Assembly (NCBI GenBank): GCA_025766275.1
Contig: JAFKAC010000129.1
Coordinates: 1 to 64,000, forward strand
Direction: 5' to 3'
Source: Lactarius indigo
Taxonomy: Eukaryota; Basidiomycota; Agaricomycetes; Russulales; Russulaceae
DNA: 64,000 nucleotides
The notes below the pieces were generated by a model that was given only the letters and a program-made list of their open reading frames with translations, was not told the origin of the DNA and did not search any database. The position numbers and the translations under genes were made by a program. Below are positions 10,654-22,649 of this stretch, in pieces (within the stretch, counting starts at the first letter, position 1; every line of letters begins with the position of its first letter).

Positions 10654-13060
10654 ATACAGGCTCATTGGCAGGATGTATGCATGGGCATTGCAGGTCAATA
10701 CATGCTTGTCGGAAGAGTACAGATATGAACACTGTGAGCCAACTTCATTGGAAGAAGAAACTGCAGGCCAATACAAGCACATCGGCAGGACGCACACATT
10801 GGCAGAATGGGCCAGTACAAGCTCATCGGCAGGATACATACCTTGACGCCATGGGCCAATACAAGCTATTCGGCAGAATACACACGCTTCTACCGTGGGT
10901 CATTACAAGCTCATCGGCAGCAAGTACACTTCGGCGCCATGGGCCAATATAAGCCATAAACACACAAACGCCATGGGCCAATACAAGCTCGTCAGCAGAA
11001 TATGTATATGAGTACAGTGGGCCAATACAAGCTCATCGACAGAATACACACATCGGTGCCATGGGCCAATACAAGCTGTTCGGCAGAATTCACCTATGGG
11101 AAGAATAGGCCAATACGAGCTTGTCAGCAGAATACACACATGAGCACCATGGGCCAATACAAACCCATCGGCAGCATGTACACATCGGCAGCGTGGGCCA
11201 ATACAAGCTGTTCAGCAGAATTCACCCATGGGAAGAATGGGCCAATACAAGCTGTTCGGCAGAATACACACATGAGCACAGTGGGCCAATACAAGCCCAT
11301 CGGCAGCATGTACACATTGGCAGTGTGGGCCAATACAAGCTGTTCGGCAGAATTCACCTATGTGCAGAATGGGCCAATACAAGCTCATTGGCAGAATACA
11401 TACATGAGTACAGTGGGCCAATACAAGCTCATCGACAGAATACACACATCGGTGCCATGGGCCAATACAAGCTGTTCGGCAGAATTCACCTATGGGGAGA
11501 ATAGGCCAATACGAGCTTGTCAGCAGAATACATACATGAGCACCATGGGCCAATACAAACCCATCAGCAGCATGTACACATTGGCAGCGTGGGCCAATAC
11601 AAACCCATCGGTAGCATGTACACATTGGCAGTGTGGGCCAATACAAACTGTTTGGCAGAATTCACCCATGGGCAGAATGGGCCAATACAAGCCCATCGGC
11701 AGCATGTACACATTGGCAGCATGGGCCAATACAAACTGTTCGGCAGAATTCACCCATGGGCAGAATGGGCCAATACAAGCCCATCGGCAGCATGTACACA
11801 TTGGCAGCGTGGGCCAATACAAGCTGTTCGGCAGAATTCACCCATGGGGAGAATGGGCCAATACAAGCTCGTCGGCAGAATATGTACATGACTACAGCGG
11901 GCCAATATAAGTTCATCGACAGAATACACACATCAGCGCCATGGGCCAATACAAGCTGTTCAGCAGAATTCACCTATGGGAAGAATAGGCCAATACAAGC
12001 TTGTCAGCAGAATACATACATGAGCACCATGGGCCAATACAAACCCATTGGCAGCATGTACACATTGGCAGCGTGGGCCAATACAAGCTGTTCGGCAGAA
12101 TTCACCTATGTGCAGAATGGGCCAATATGAGCTTGTCAGCAGAATACATACATGAGCACCGTGGGCCAATACAAACCCATCGGCAGCATGTACACATCGG
12201 CAGCGTGGACCAATACAAGCTGTTCGGCAGAATTCACCCATGGGAAGAATGGGCCAATACAAGCTCGTCAGCAGAATACATACATGAGTACAGCGGGCCA
12301 ATACAAGCTCATCAACAGAATACACACATCGGCGCCATGGGCCAATACAAGCTATTCAGCAGAATTCACCCATGGGAAGAATAGGCCAATACGAGCTTGT
12401 CAGCAGAATACATACATGAGCACCATGGGCCAATACAAACCCATCAGCAGCATGTACACATCGGCAGCGTGGGCCAATACAAGCTGTTCGGCAGAATTCA
12501 CCTATGGGAAGAATGGGCCAATACAAGCTCGTCGGCAGAATACGTACATGAGTACGGCGGGCCAATACAAGCTCATCGACAGAATACACACATCGGCGCC
12601 AGGGGCCAATACAAGCTATTCGGCAGAATTCACCCATGGGGAGAATGGGCCAATACGAGCTTGTCAGCAGAAAATACATGAGCACCATGGGCCACTACAA
12701 ACCCATCGGCAGCATGTACACATCGGCAGCGTGGGCCAATACAAACCCATCGGTAGCATGTACACATTGGCAGTGTGGGCCAATACAAACTGTTCGGCAG
12801 AATTCACCCATGGGCAGAATGGGCCAATACAAGCTGTTCGGCAGAATTCACTCATGCAAAGAATGGGCCAATGCAAGCTCATCGGCAGCATGCGCACCTT
12901 GGCAGCATGGGCCAATTACAATCTCATCGGGACAAATGTCATAGGTGCATTGTGGGCCCATGCAAGCGATTCGTTTGGCAGCTATCCTACCAGTGGTACA
13001 GATAATGTGGGCCCACACGAGACTGTTTGCAGACAAGCCTGATGGGCCCATACAAATATA
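10654..13060. repeat. 44-bp minisatellite with higher-order units
   Basis: About 50 tandem units have a 44-bp period; for example TGGGCCA starts at 11194, 11238, 11282, 11326, 11370 and 11414. Most begin CCAATACAAGC and carry CGGCAG or a one-base variant. Four unit types can be told apart: one with GAATTCACC, one with ATACATGAGTACAG, one with ATCGACAGAATACACAC, and one with GCAGCATGTACACA. They recur in ordered blocks of three to six. Stop codons are rare in all frames, so long open frames with a 44-residue period arise on both strands. I regard these as a by-product. The edges are degenerate, and the right end decays into GGGCCCA-rich sequence. Confidence 0.92.
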
Positions 13061-13164
13061 TGCGCATTATATTAACAATGGGCCCACATGGGCTTTGCCG
13101 ACTGACATGGCACAATTGCACATGGGCTTTACCGAGTCTATCGCAAGGATTTGCGTCATGGGCT

Positions 13165-15640
13165 CAAATCCTGCAGTATCAGGTCCTTCACCTTGTCTGA
13201 GGCATTTGCTACTCCAGTCAGCCATTCTTTGGCTCATTCTTTGGCAGTTTTGTTTGTTGATGTGGCCTGTAATTGGGCCAGTGGTGTTTCTTGGGTGTAA
13301 TAGTCTATTTTGGTGGCTCTCACACTCGATGGGCCAGCTTTTCTGGCACTCTGCTGCCACTGTTGTGGCTGCCTGTGATTTAGACAAGTGCATGAGAGGT
13401 GTCCCAGCATATTGCAGTTGAAATATAGTACTGTCCTTAGATCCCATCAGGACCCCCCTCTACCCCTTCCTTGAGCTCCTGGTCCTCCTCTTGGTGGAAA
13501 TGGTGGCAGGCCAGTGTACAGGGGTTGGTGAGGTTTTGAGGGATAGTCCATCCAGCATTGCTGGTCTTATTATTCTTCAGGGTTTCCTTGTAGTCGTCAA
13601 GTTGCATGCACATGTGGATGTAGTTTTTCTGTCTTTGGAGTACAGCTTGCTTCCATTCATCAAATGTCTTCAGTTCATTGAGGTTGTAGGCTAATTTGTA
13701 CAATTTCTTGGGTATTCCATTGGTGAAGAGGTCAATGGTCTGGGGATCGTTAAGCTGATATCCGGCCTTTTGTGCTGCTTCTTCAAATTCATTGATATAT
13801 TTGTCGATATCCCCATCAACCATCTTCAACCCTTTTTTGTAAAAGCGCTTGAGCCTGTTCTTTTTCAAGCATGTTTACGAACCTTTGGTTGAAACCGTCT
13901 GCAACCCCATCCCATAGGGCATGTGTATGTTGATCTATTCCTCATTGTATTTGTCGATTCAGCCATTTGAGGTAGGGCAATACCCATTCACTGACAGTGG
14001 TCCCTTTGATGTAAGAGAGGAAGAGGAGTGACTGTTGATAATTGTTCCTCATGACCAGGGTGTTGAGATTCATTCCCCAGTAAACATGCCATTGCGTTAG
14101 GAATGAGTCCACTTTAGTTCTGTCTCCATCAAATATAGATGGGGGCTCACCTGTCAGTTTTTCACTCACATGTCCCCCGCTGGTGGGTGGTCCTCCTCTG
14201 GGTGGTCCTCCTCTGGGCAGTCCTCTCCTAGGTATGTCTTGTAATGCCACTACAGGGGCATTAGATACAACCTGTATCAAGTCAGTCTATACATGGTAGT
14301 ACAAGCTTGGAGGCTTGACTTCAGTAGAGTGATGCACAAGGATCACAAGGACACAAGTCACTTGGACCATAGAGGAAGGCTAAGGTTCGAAGACCTAGCT
14401 GAAGGAAGGGGGTCGCGAGACAAGGGACAGCACCAGGGCGTTCCGTGTTAGACAAGTGTAGTATTACACAAGAAGTCTAGTCTACCATACAAGCTAGGTA
14501 GAACTGGGCTTAAATACAAGTAAGGTTGTATGGCTCCTACAAACAGATGGCGCCATCATCCTAATCGAGGGACAAAGGGGAGATACATAAAGAGAATAAG
14601 GCATGGACATAATGGGGACAAAGGTGAATCATGCAGAGTTGCACGTGAGTAAGAATGAGACGGAAACTAGCACATGTCAGGCTTTATCAAAAGAGATTGT
14701 CAATAAGCAAGGCACGTGATAGGAACCAGGCAGTCGTAAAGTCTGCATAATTGTACAGGGCTCATAAAGTATCAGGAATGGAACTATAAAGTGAAGAAAG
14801 AATGAGTCCAGAAGAAATCATAACATGTCTGGTGGGATCCCTCCTCCACTTCATCAGTGGGGAAAGTCATCTCCAGGTGGCCCTCCTCTACCTGGTGGTG
14901 GATCTAGCAGTATACTTCTTTGTTCGCTCGAAGGGGGGTCTGGTTGGTCCAGTCCTATTGCTCTAAAAATTGCTGTGTTGTCTGCAGTCATTCATACTCC
15001 GGTTTCTGGATTGATGGGAAGCAGGTGCGTTTGTGCCTCTAGACAGATGGCTTCAGCTGCCTCTCTTGCCATTTGATCTCTCATGGTCATGACCTCTTGC
15101 TCTGTCATGGTAGTAGTTGCCATTTCTGCTGCTGGTGAGTGTATATGGATGACCTCTGGTTGTTTGGTGATATGTAGGAACTCAGCTTGTTGGATAGTGT
15201 ATTGTTCGATAGGTCCTACACTCTGTGGTCTGACTTCTTTGCTTGCTTCATCTTCTCTGGTTTCTTCACTTACCGCCTCTCCAGTAGAGTGTTCTCGTAG
15301 TTGGCCATCAATTGGCCCCCAATCTGCTCTTGAGTTGTGATGGTGTGTGTCAATATCGCACTGATAGTTCCTCCCAGCTGGTCTGACAACATCCCAGCGA
15401 TGATCTATGGGGTTCCACATAACTTCCACCCAGCACAAATGGTTGAAGTTGAACTCAACAGGTCTAAACCTAGTAGGTCTGTTGAACTCTATGAAATATC
15501 TGGTTTTGTCTCCATGTTCTCTCCAGCAGGCAGCTCCCAGGAATCAAGTTGGGATGTTGCAATCTCCTCTTCATTCTAAATGGTAGGGATGGAAACTCAT
15601 CCACTGGTCCTGAGTAGTGATTGTCGCCACAATGGTATCT
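13165..15640 (-). pseudogene. G1 gag
   Basis: Conserved blocks on the minus strand are an N-terminal region with WNPIDHRWDVVRPAGRNYQC (near 15,350-15,420), a Gly/Pro-rich GGPPRGG stretch, the block DSFLTQWHVYWGMN (near 14,060-14,110) and a DPQTIDLFTNG block (near 13,720). A damaged zinc knuckle lies near 13,400. The homologous blocks occur in G2 and G3. The frame is broken by the solo LTR at 14,240-14,825, by TGA codons and by frameshifts. The protein would form the virus-like particle. Confidence 0.85.
14240..14825 (-). repeat. solo LTR, family D, inside G1 gag
   Basis: The 586-bp segment runs from TGTAATGCC to ATCATAACA and is flanked by perfect TGTCT duplications (14,235-14,239 and 14,826-14,830). 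Its terminal sequences match the LTRs at 32,478-33,057 and 56,511-57,089. No internal region remains. Confidence 0.85.
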
Positions 15641-15647
15641 TGGTCTT
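15637..15647 (-). other. G1 self-priming primer-binding site
   Basis: On the minus strand AAGACCAAGAT lies two bases after the 5' LTR. It is complementary over 11 nt to ATCTTGGTCTT at 15,854-15,864 in the same LTR, about 27 bp downstream of a TATTTAAG box. That is the geometry of Tf1-type self-priming. Confidence 0.7.
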
Positions 15648-15649
15648 AA

Positions 15650-16097
15650 TGTAACACTGTCACAGCATTAGCTTGACTTGAGCTTGAAAGGAGTCGACAA
15701 CCACTTAGCTAAGCATATGTGACTAAGGCGTATGGCACAAAGGCAATCTCTAGACACATGCAAGTGCTAGACAAATGGTGAACTCCCTCAGCCCTGAGGT
15801 AAGTTGCGTCACACAAGGAGAGGAGATGACAAGACAGAAGATGACAATTGAAGAAGACCAAGATGGCATATCTTGGTCTTTGTGGCACATCTTAAATACA
15901 AGTAAAGACGGGCTTTAAAGCACCACCTGGGAGTGTCCTATGAATCATGTAAATACAGCAAACCCTAGTATGACTACTACTAGGATCGAGTCACTACTAC
16001 TACTACATGTGAGCTATCCACTTGAAGTCCATGACAGATTATGCCCTACTACCAGTGCAACACCATAAGTTGTAAGGGTCCACATCCAAACGTAACA
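15650..16097 (-). repeat. 5' LTR of G1 (family A)
   Basis: The 448-bp LTR starts TGTAACA and ends CGTAACA on the plus strand. It contains the AAGACCAAGAT and ATCTTGGTCTT inverted pair shared by all Gypsy LTRs in the window. The neighbouring bases TTGGA at 16,098-16,102 would be one target duplication; the other end is lost. Confidence 0.85.
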
Positions 16098-16199
16098 TTG
16101 GACATCAAGTTTGGTATAGATGTGGGCATTACTGAGGTTGGTAATAAGTTTGGGGATGAGGGGTAAAGGATATTGGTTGTGAACAGTCACAGCATTGAT
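16098..16199 (-). pseudogene. G4 RT fragment beyond the inserted LTR
   Basis: The minus strand encodes HNQYPLPLIPKLITNLSNAH and the start of the next RT block. This is the conserved Gypsy RT segment that continues in G2 and G3. It joins 17,474 after removal of 16,200-17,468 and one ATCAA duplication. G1 cuts it at 16,097. Confidence 0.85.
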
Positions 16200-17468
16200 T
16201 GTAATAAACATGCCTCAACCATGTGACCTACCTACATCACGTGTGGGTCCTCATTGGGAGTATTGCGAGTCTGGCTGGTCACGCACCAGCTTCCCTGAGG
16301 AAGAAGGCAAAGAAGATGGGCTGCTTACACAGCTGGTGTAACACTGTCACAGCGTCAGCTTGACTTGAGCTTGGAATAGGTGACCAGTCACTTAGCTAAG
16401 CACATCAAGGATGTATGGCACGAAGGTGATTCAGATGCTTGAAGGCACTGATGGTTGATGATAAGAAAGAGAGAGAGAGAGAGAGTTGCATATGAAGACA
16501 GAACAAGTGACGATTGAAGAAGACCAAGATGGTGTATCTTGGTCTTCACAAGCTATCTTAAATACAGATATGCACAGGCTTTCAAGTGCTGCTCCGAGTC
16601 ATCATATGTAGCGTCCAATGAATCATGTAAGTAGAGCAAACCCTAGTACTACTACTACTAGTATTAGGGTTGAGTCAGTCTGTATCTCCTACCTCCTATT
16701 GTAAACTCCAAGTCCGTGACTAATCTACCTTACAGCCATAGTCACAACCAGTACAGTAAGGGTCACACACACACACAAACGTAACAGCTGGAATGGTGAG
16801 ATGAGTATGCCCAAGCCGCACACATATGGTGTGGATGGATGGTGGTCATGTGACTAACTAATCATATGACAACATTTCAGTGTGATGTTTGCATTGTACA
16901 AACATCATGCCAAACCAGTGTTATGGTCCACTTGCCATATCAAGCTTAGAGGTTATTGGGTTCCCTTGTACAGACTTTACAGGCCTACATGCCTACCTTC
17001 TGATGTTCTGATATTTCATGTACGTTCTGATTGGCTGTCACATCTGTGCTGACTGATACGATACTGAGGGCTTTATGCCATTGGTTGTACTTATCTATGA
17101 CTCGGTATGACTTGTGTACAATACTAGGATTCCTGAGTTCAGATCTGACTGTGAACTTTACTGTGTACTAGTATATAGGTAGTATGCTGGGATGGAGCAT
17201 TCCCCAGCTTAAGTTCTTGTATTCTCCTGCCTTTCAATAGGACTCTGAGTTATCCCCTCCTTTGTGACTTGTCACTTGCCTCCCATCTCTCCTTTGGTTG
17301 ACAGCTGCTCAACTTCTTCTTTTATTCCCTGACTGTCTCATCAGGAGGTTGCCTTGTCTTGACTACAAAGGGGACACTTTGGCACTTTGGCCCATTCCAC
17401 AAGTAGTAGTCACATGCCAACACCTGATAATTGTCCAAGTCAGACACTATGCCAGCAGGAACATAACA
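16200..17468. repeat. LTR-like insertion in G4 RT
   Basis: The segment runs TGTAATAAACATG to GAACATAACA and is flanked by perfect TTGAT duplications (16,195-16,199 and 17,469-17,473). Without the nested solo LTR it is about 814 bp. A TATATAGG motif near 17,170 hints at plus orientation. No coding sequence is seen, and no other copy is in the window. Confidence 0.7.
16337..16786 (-). repeat. solo LTR, family A
   Basis: This 450-bp LTR is very similar to the G1 LTR. It starts TGTAACA, ends CGTAACA, and has perfect GCTGG duplications on both sides (16,332-16,336 and 16,787-16,791). It is nested inside the LTR-like insertion 16,200-17,468. Confidence 0.9.
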
Positions 17469-17473
17469 TTGAT

Positions 17474-20400
17474 CTTCCTGTAATCCTGTACAGGGCACAG
17501 CTTTCCATCCTTCTTTTTGATGAAGAAGAAGGATGATGCATATGGAGATTTAGAGGGGCATATATATCCCTTCTTTAACTGTTCATCAATCCATTCATGT
17601 AGTTTCTTATCTTCTTGAGTCATGGGGTATATCTTGCAATCAATAGCATCAGCAGTCCCAGGTTTGAACTCAATGGTGTGATCCCAGGGCCTGCTGGGTG
17701 GAAACCTGTCTGATGCCTCTTCACTGAAGAGGCATGCAAATTGTTGGTATTCTGCCAGTAATTCTGCTTTTGTAGTATATTGCTGGGTGGCAATGGCAAG
17801 GTCTGTAGCGGTGGCTCTAATTTGGCAGCCTTCCTCAAATTGTTGTTGTTGTTCATCAGTGACAACACAGGAGTGTACAACTCCATAATCATCATCCTGT
17901 ACAGAGGTGGCTGCAACAATGAGTTTGGTTCATTTAATGCAAGGGTTTACAGACTGGATGATGATGGGGAACATTCCCTCATGTATAGCGGCTTGTGACC
18001 ATTTGATCTGTGGGTCATACATGGCCAGCCATGGGTATCCTAATACAATGTCTTCATTTCTGATATCAGTGATAAGGAAGCATATTTCCTTATTTATGCC
18101 TTTAGTTTGGACGTCAACATTGACATAATGGGTGATACTCCCGGCTTTGTTTTCTGTGTTGTTGATATTCCATATTTTCTTCAGGTTGTCAAGTAATTTG
18201 GTCCCAAATCCCATCCTTTTGACAAAGAAGGGTCTCATGAAGCAATGGGTTGCTCCTGAGTTGATCAGTGCTCATATGTTGGCCATTGCATAACTGGTGT
18301 GAATTGATACTGGAATTCTCATAGAATGGTAGCAAGTTATGATTACACTGTTACAATTTACTGCCCTCACCCAGGCTGATGGGTTTAGGCATCCTGAAAA
18401 CCCTCCTTCTTCCACAATTGTTGGAGGATAATGTCCTTTACATCATCTGATTCTCCTGCCACTCTGTTTAGCCAGTCATTGGCATGCTGTTGCAGCGGTG
18501 CATCTTGAACTGCTCACATAGTGTTGATAAGTGACCTGCACACATTTAGCAGCTCATATGGACCAGACTTGCAGCATGGACTGCTTTAGATTAGATTTAT
18601 TAGGACTTGTAGATTATGCATTATCTGATCTGTACAATCTAGTCGTCATGTATGACATCACTGTACTTCTATGACATCATACCTCCAGACTTTGCATTGT
18701 ACTCAATGCCTTTGTACTTTCCTTTGTTCTATACTTATTATGATGTCACTATGATATCATTTAGTTCTGGACTCTTCTTTTTCTCCCTCTCTTTGTTCTC
18801 AAAGCATCCACTCCTTTGTCCCTTTGTAGAACAATACTGCCCTTGTATTCTGTGACTAGTGTTACTAGCATTGTACTATTGTCACCCTCTGTAGGAGTAT
18901 AAGTAGAGTACCATGTACACTCCTGGTCCACATCAGTTCTCTCACTGCTGTGTGCCAGAACACCTCTTTGCTTCCACTTGCAAGATCTCCCTCTGCTGCT
19001 TTCCAGCTGCTCAGTTTATCTCACCACAGTCTTCAGTCCACTGTGAGTATACTGTCCATCTGTGCTGTTCATCATATAGCAACCTCTGGTCCTTGTTGAT
19101 GGTAATTGGTGTCTATGAACCAACTGCTTGATGCTTGGGGTTGGTAACCTCCCCTTGGTTGTCTGAAATCGCGAGCAATGTGTCCATCCTTTCTGCAATT
19201 GTAGCATGTGACTGGCCTTTAGTTATTCTGTCCTCTGCTTCGTTGTAAGAATCCTCCTCTTGGTTGATATGGGGGATGCAGAGCTAATATGTCTTCTGCT
19301 CCCACAAGTCACCCTCAAATACAATCTGCTGATGTATCCATAGCATTGTGATCACAGTATCGTAAATTGTGTGGCTGCCAGGTACTTTGTGGTGGACCCT
19401 GCCACTGATGCTGTTGCTGGTGTGGTCACTCTTGTTTTTGTGGTGCTCCTTTATTGAGCATGGCTTTGAGATGCATGTATTGTTGTTGTTGGGTAGTGGC
19501 AGCTTCTTCCCACTCATGGTAGTTTCACAGAGAGTCAAGGGTGTAGACCTTTGAATATAGGTCTTTTGGTAGTCCACTCAGGATTAGATCCAGTGTTTGA
19601 GGATCATCAAGCCTGTACTGAGCGCAGTGTACTAATTGTTCAAACTGGGTGCAATACTCATCTAGATTGCCTCCAATCATTTTAAGTCCTTTCTTGAGCT
19701 TGTATTGAGCTTGTTCCTGTTTCATAGTGTTTTCTGAAGCACTGCATAAAGCTGTGTGTGACTTCATTCCACAATCCTTCACTCATTCAAGGTATACCAG
19801 TTTGTATCTGGCTATTAAGCCATGTAAGCATGGCTAATACCCATTTGCTGACATTGACATGTAAGAGAGGAAAAGCAGGGCGCATCAGTAAGATGTAGCC
19901 ATGATGCCCTTGTCCACATTCATGCCCCAATAGACATGCCATTGTGTGAGAAATGCTTCAACTTTAGTGTGTTCTCTGTCAAATACTATGGGTGTCTCAC
20001 CAGCTAACTTGTTATTTTGGGGAGGAATTACAAGACCTGCACCTGGTATCCTGCCTCCACCTCCTGATGGCCCTCCTGGGTATCCACCAGGGAATCCTCC
20101 AAATCCTCCCCCTCATGGGGGTGGTTCTTCTCCAGGTAACCCCCCAGGGGGTCCTCTTCCACTAGGTGGGTCAGGTATGTCCAGTCCTATGGCATGGTGA
20201 ATTGCTACATCATTGTCAGTCATACAATGACCAGTTTGTGGGTTGATAGGAACCAATATGGCTTGTGCTTCCTGCATAATTCACTGTTGTTCTTCTTGTG
20301 CTAACTGATCAAGGGTGTTGGCTGCCAATTGTTCTTCTTCACAAGTGATGGTGGTGGTAGCCATTACAACTACTGGACTGTGAATGTGAATTGTTTCAGG

Positions 20401-20890
20401 TTCTGGTTGTTGAATAATGAGTGACTCAGTTTGTTGTATGATATGTTCACCAATAGTAGCTCCTACTAAGCTGGCATCTTCTGCTGGGGTGTTTCCTCTA
20501 CTGGGAGACTCTTGACTTTCAGAGGCTTCTTCTCTGCTAATCCCTTCATCCATGTGTTCCTGTGCTTGTCCAGTCCATCAATGGGACTGTAGTCTGCACA
20601 GCTATTAAGCTCTTGTGCATCAATGTTGCAGTTGTAGTTCCTTCCTGCTGGGCATACAATATCCCAGTGATGATCTATGGGGTTTCATGTAACCTTGGTC
20701 CAACAAAGGTGATTGAAGTTGAACTCAATGGGTTGGTAACAGTTAGGACCATTAAACTCTACAAAGTATCTGGTGTCTTCTCCCTGTTCTCTTCACTAGG
20801 CAGCTCCCAGGAATCTTGTTGGTATGTTGCGATCTCCTTTTCATTTAAGGGAATACAGACAGAAAGACATCCACTGTTCTCTTGTCAGAT
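17474..20890 (-). pseudogene. G4 gag and start of pol
   Basis: On the minus strand are Gag blocks similar to G1-G3: a Pro/Gly-rich stretch near 20,050-20,170, AFLTQWHVYWGMN near 19,920-19,970, and DPQTLDLILSGLPKDLY near 19,570-19,600. A zinc knuckle near 19,160-19,210 has lost its last cysteine (CYNCRKDGHIARDF). Early pol follows with IWNINNTENKAGSITHYVN (near 18,130-18,180), LGYPWLAMYDPQIKW, and the RT start near 17,480-17,530. Many stop codons and frameshifts make it inactive. Confidence 0.8.
18522..19074 (+). repeat. solo Copia LTR in G4
   Basis: The 553-bp LTR runs TGTTGATAAG to TGTTCATCA. Flanks are CATAG and TATAG, a 4 of 5 match consistent with an aged target duplication. It carries one copy of the CAGTTCTC segment. 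Confidence 0.9.
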
Positions 20891-20905
20891 ACACCATGTT
20901 GAAGA

Positions 20906-20916
20906 ATCTTGGTCTT
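20906..20916 (-). other. G4 self-priming primer-binding site
   Basis: AAGACCAAGAT (minus strand) follows the G4 5' LTR after two bases. It is complementary to ATCTTGGTCTT at the predicted transcript start in the solo copy of the same LTR family (31,779-32,286). Confidence 0.65.
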
Positions 20917-21328
20917 AATGTTATGCTCCATGGGCGTTAGTCTGACTTGGACTTGTGATGGTGTAGACAACTTAGCAAATGACAGGCAAATGGGGACCAT
21001 ATGTCAACCCAATGCAAGATGAATGGGGGCTCAACAGCTCACAACCACAGCAAAGATGAATAAGAGGCTCAACCCTTGGTAAGTTAAAGCAGAAGCACAC
21101 TTACACATAATGATCTGCCATGACTTCCATAACTGATGGGCCAACCGATGGTGAGAGTCTTACATATGTCATGGGCCAGCCGATGTCGGCTCGGAGACAT
21201 TTACTCTGGAGTTGTGGTCCGAAGGAGTAGATATGGGAGTGCACAGGGATTTTCAGATATCTAGAAATCATTAGTGGAGAGATGGAACTGAAGGAAGCAC
21301 TCCAAGACCATATGTGTATAATGGAGTG

Positions 21329-22255
21329 GGGTGTATAAACATCTGCAGGTCCAAGGAAATTGCACATGTTCTGGAGGAGCACATCCAAGATTATATGGGT
21401 GTGCCAGAGGGTATAAACATGTATGGGTGTCTGAGATATCTCGGACATGCTTTGGACCAATATGTCCGAGATTACGTCCACATACTGGAGGGTATTAACA
21501 TGTATGGGTGTCCGAGATATCTTGGACATGTTCTGGACCAATATGTCCGAGATTATGTGCACATACTGGAGGGTATTAACATGTATGGGTGTCCAAGATA
21601 TCTCAGACATGCTTCAGACCAATATGTCCAAGATTACGTCCACATACTGGAGGGTATTAACATGTATGGGTGTCCAAGATATCTCAGACATGCTTCGGAC
21701 CAATATGTCCGAGATTATGTCCACATATTAGAGGGTATTAACATGTATGGGTGTCCAAGATATCTTGGACATGCTTCGGACCAATATGTCCGAGATTACA
21801 TCCACATACTGGAGGGTATTAACATGTATGGGTGTCCGAGATATCTTGGACATGTTCTGGACCAATATGTCAGAGATTATATAGGTGTATTGGAGGGTAT
21901 TAACATGTATGGGTGTCCGAGATATCTCGGACATGCTTCAGACAAATATGTCTGAGATTATGTCCACATATTAGAGGGTATTAACATGTATGGGTGTCCA
22001 AGATATCTCGGACATGTTATGGACCAATAGGTCTGAGATTATATAGGTGTACTGGAGGGTATAAACATGTATGGATGTCCAAACAATCTCGGACATACTT
22101 CAGACCAATATGTCCGAGATTATGTCCATATACTGGAGGGTATAAACATGTATGGGTGTCTGAGATATCTCAGACATGTTCCAGAGCAATATGTCTGAGA
22201 TTATGTGGGTATACCAGAGGGTATAAACATGTACAGGTGTCCAAGATATCTCTGG
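21329..22255. repeat. left 81-bp repeat arm of the foldback element
   Basis: There are about eleven units with period 81 bp, each with ACATGTATGGGTGTCC, a palindrome of the form TCCGAGATATCTCGGA and GGACCAATATGTCC. The period is a multiple of three, so an open frame with a 27-residue repeat appears (GINMYGCPRYLGHASDQYV). I do not treat that as a gene. Confidence 0.92.
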
Positions 22256-22649
22256 ATGATTAGCCTAGAGTGTCTAGCCATGTGTATGCATTCAGAGACT
22301 AGGACCCCATAGATATATTCTGCATGAATTGTTTCCACAGCCAAGGCTCATGTATGTGTACTTATTATGTTCTCTCCCATTGTAATGATTACCCCATGTT
22401 ACTTGATTGGAACATGTACACTTCCTTTATTATTAGTTATTAGTCTAATTGATCAGGCACAAAGGACAGTATGTGTCATTTCCATTCATTTCAGAGTATT
22501 TAGTAAGTTCTCTTTGTTATGACTTGACACATCCAGTGTCACAGTGTAAGCTCCACTCAACCATTTCTACACTTGATGACTTCCACAAAGCCTTGAAGTG
22601 TTTCCTGCCTGATAAACTCCAGCACACCCACATAATGTATTGCTCCAGA
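22256..22649. other. unique centre of the foldback element
   Basis: About 394 bp of non-repetitive sequence separates the two inverted arms. An open stretch near 22,560-22,620 (TLDDFHKALKCFLPDKLQHTH) is too short to identify. It may be a remnant of internal transposon sequence. Confidence 0.5.

Larger units (their letters stand above)
13165..16097 (-). mobile_element. G1, truncated Gypsy element (5' LTR and gag)
   Basis: Read on the minus strand, this is a 5' LTR (15,650-16,097), a self-priming site (15,637-15,647) and gag, stopping at about 13,165 where minisatellite-like sequence begins. No pol or 3' LTR remains. The right edge abuts RT sequence of G4, so G1 inserted into G4. A solo LTR of family D interrupts its gag. 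Confidence 0.85.
16098..20918 (-). mobile_element. G4 internal region, decayed Gypsy element
   Basis: Read on the minus strand from its 5' LTR (20,919 onward), this holds a self-priming site (20,906-20,916), gag (about 20,890-18,400), protease and early pol (about 18,300-17,470), and RT continuing at 16,098-16,199 beyond an inserted LTR. The rest of pol and the 3' LTR are missing where G1 inserted. Inserts are a Copia solo LTR (18,522-19,074) and an LTR-like segment (16,200-17,468). Confidence 0.8.

Noticed and set aside
11002..12684. Long open frames on both strands with 44-residue repeats
   Set aside because: They follow from a stop-poor 44-bp satellite unit and appear in several frames of both strands. 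Nothing marks one as a gene.
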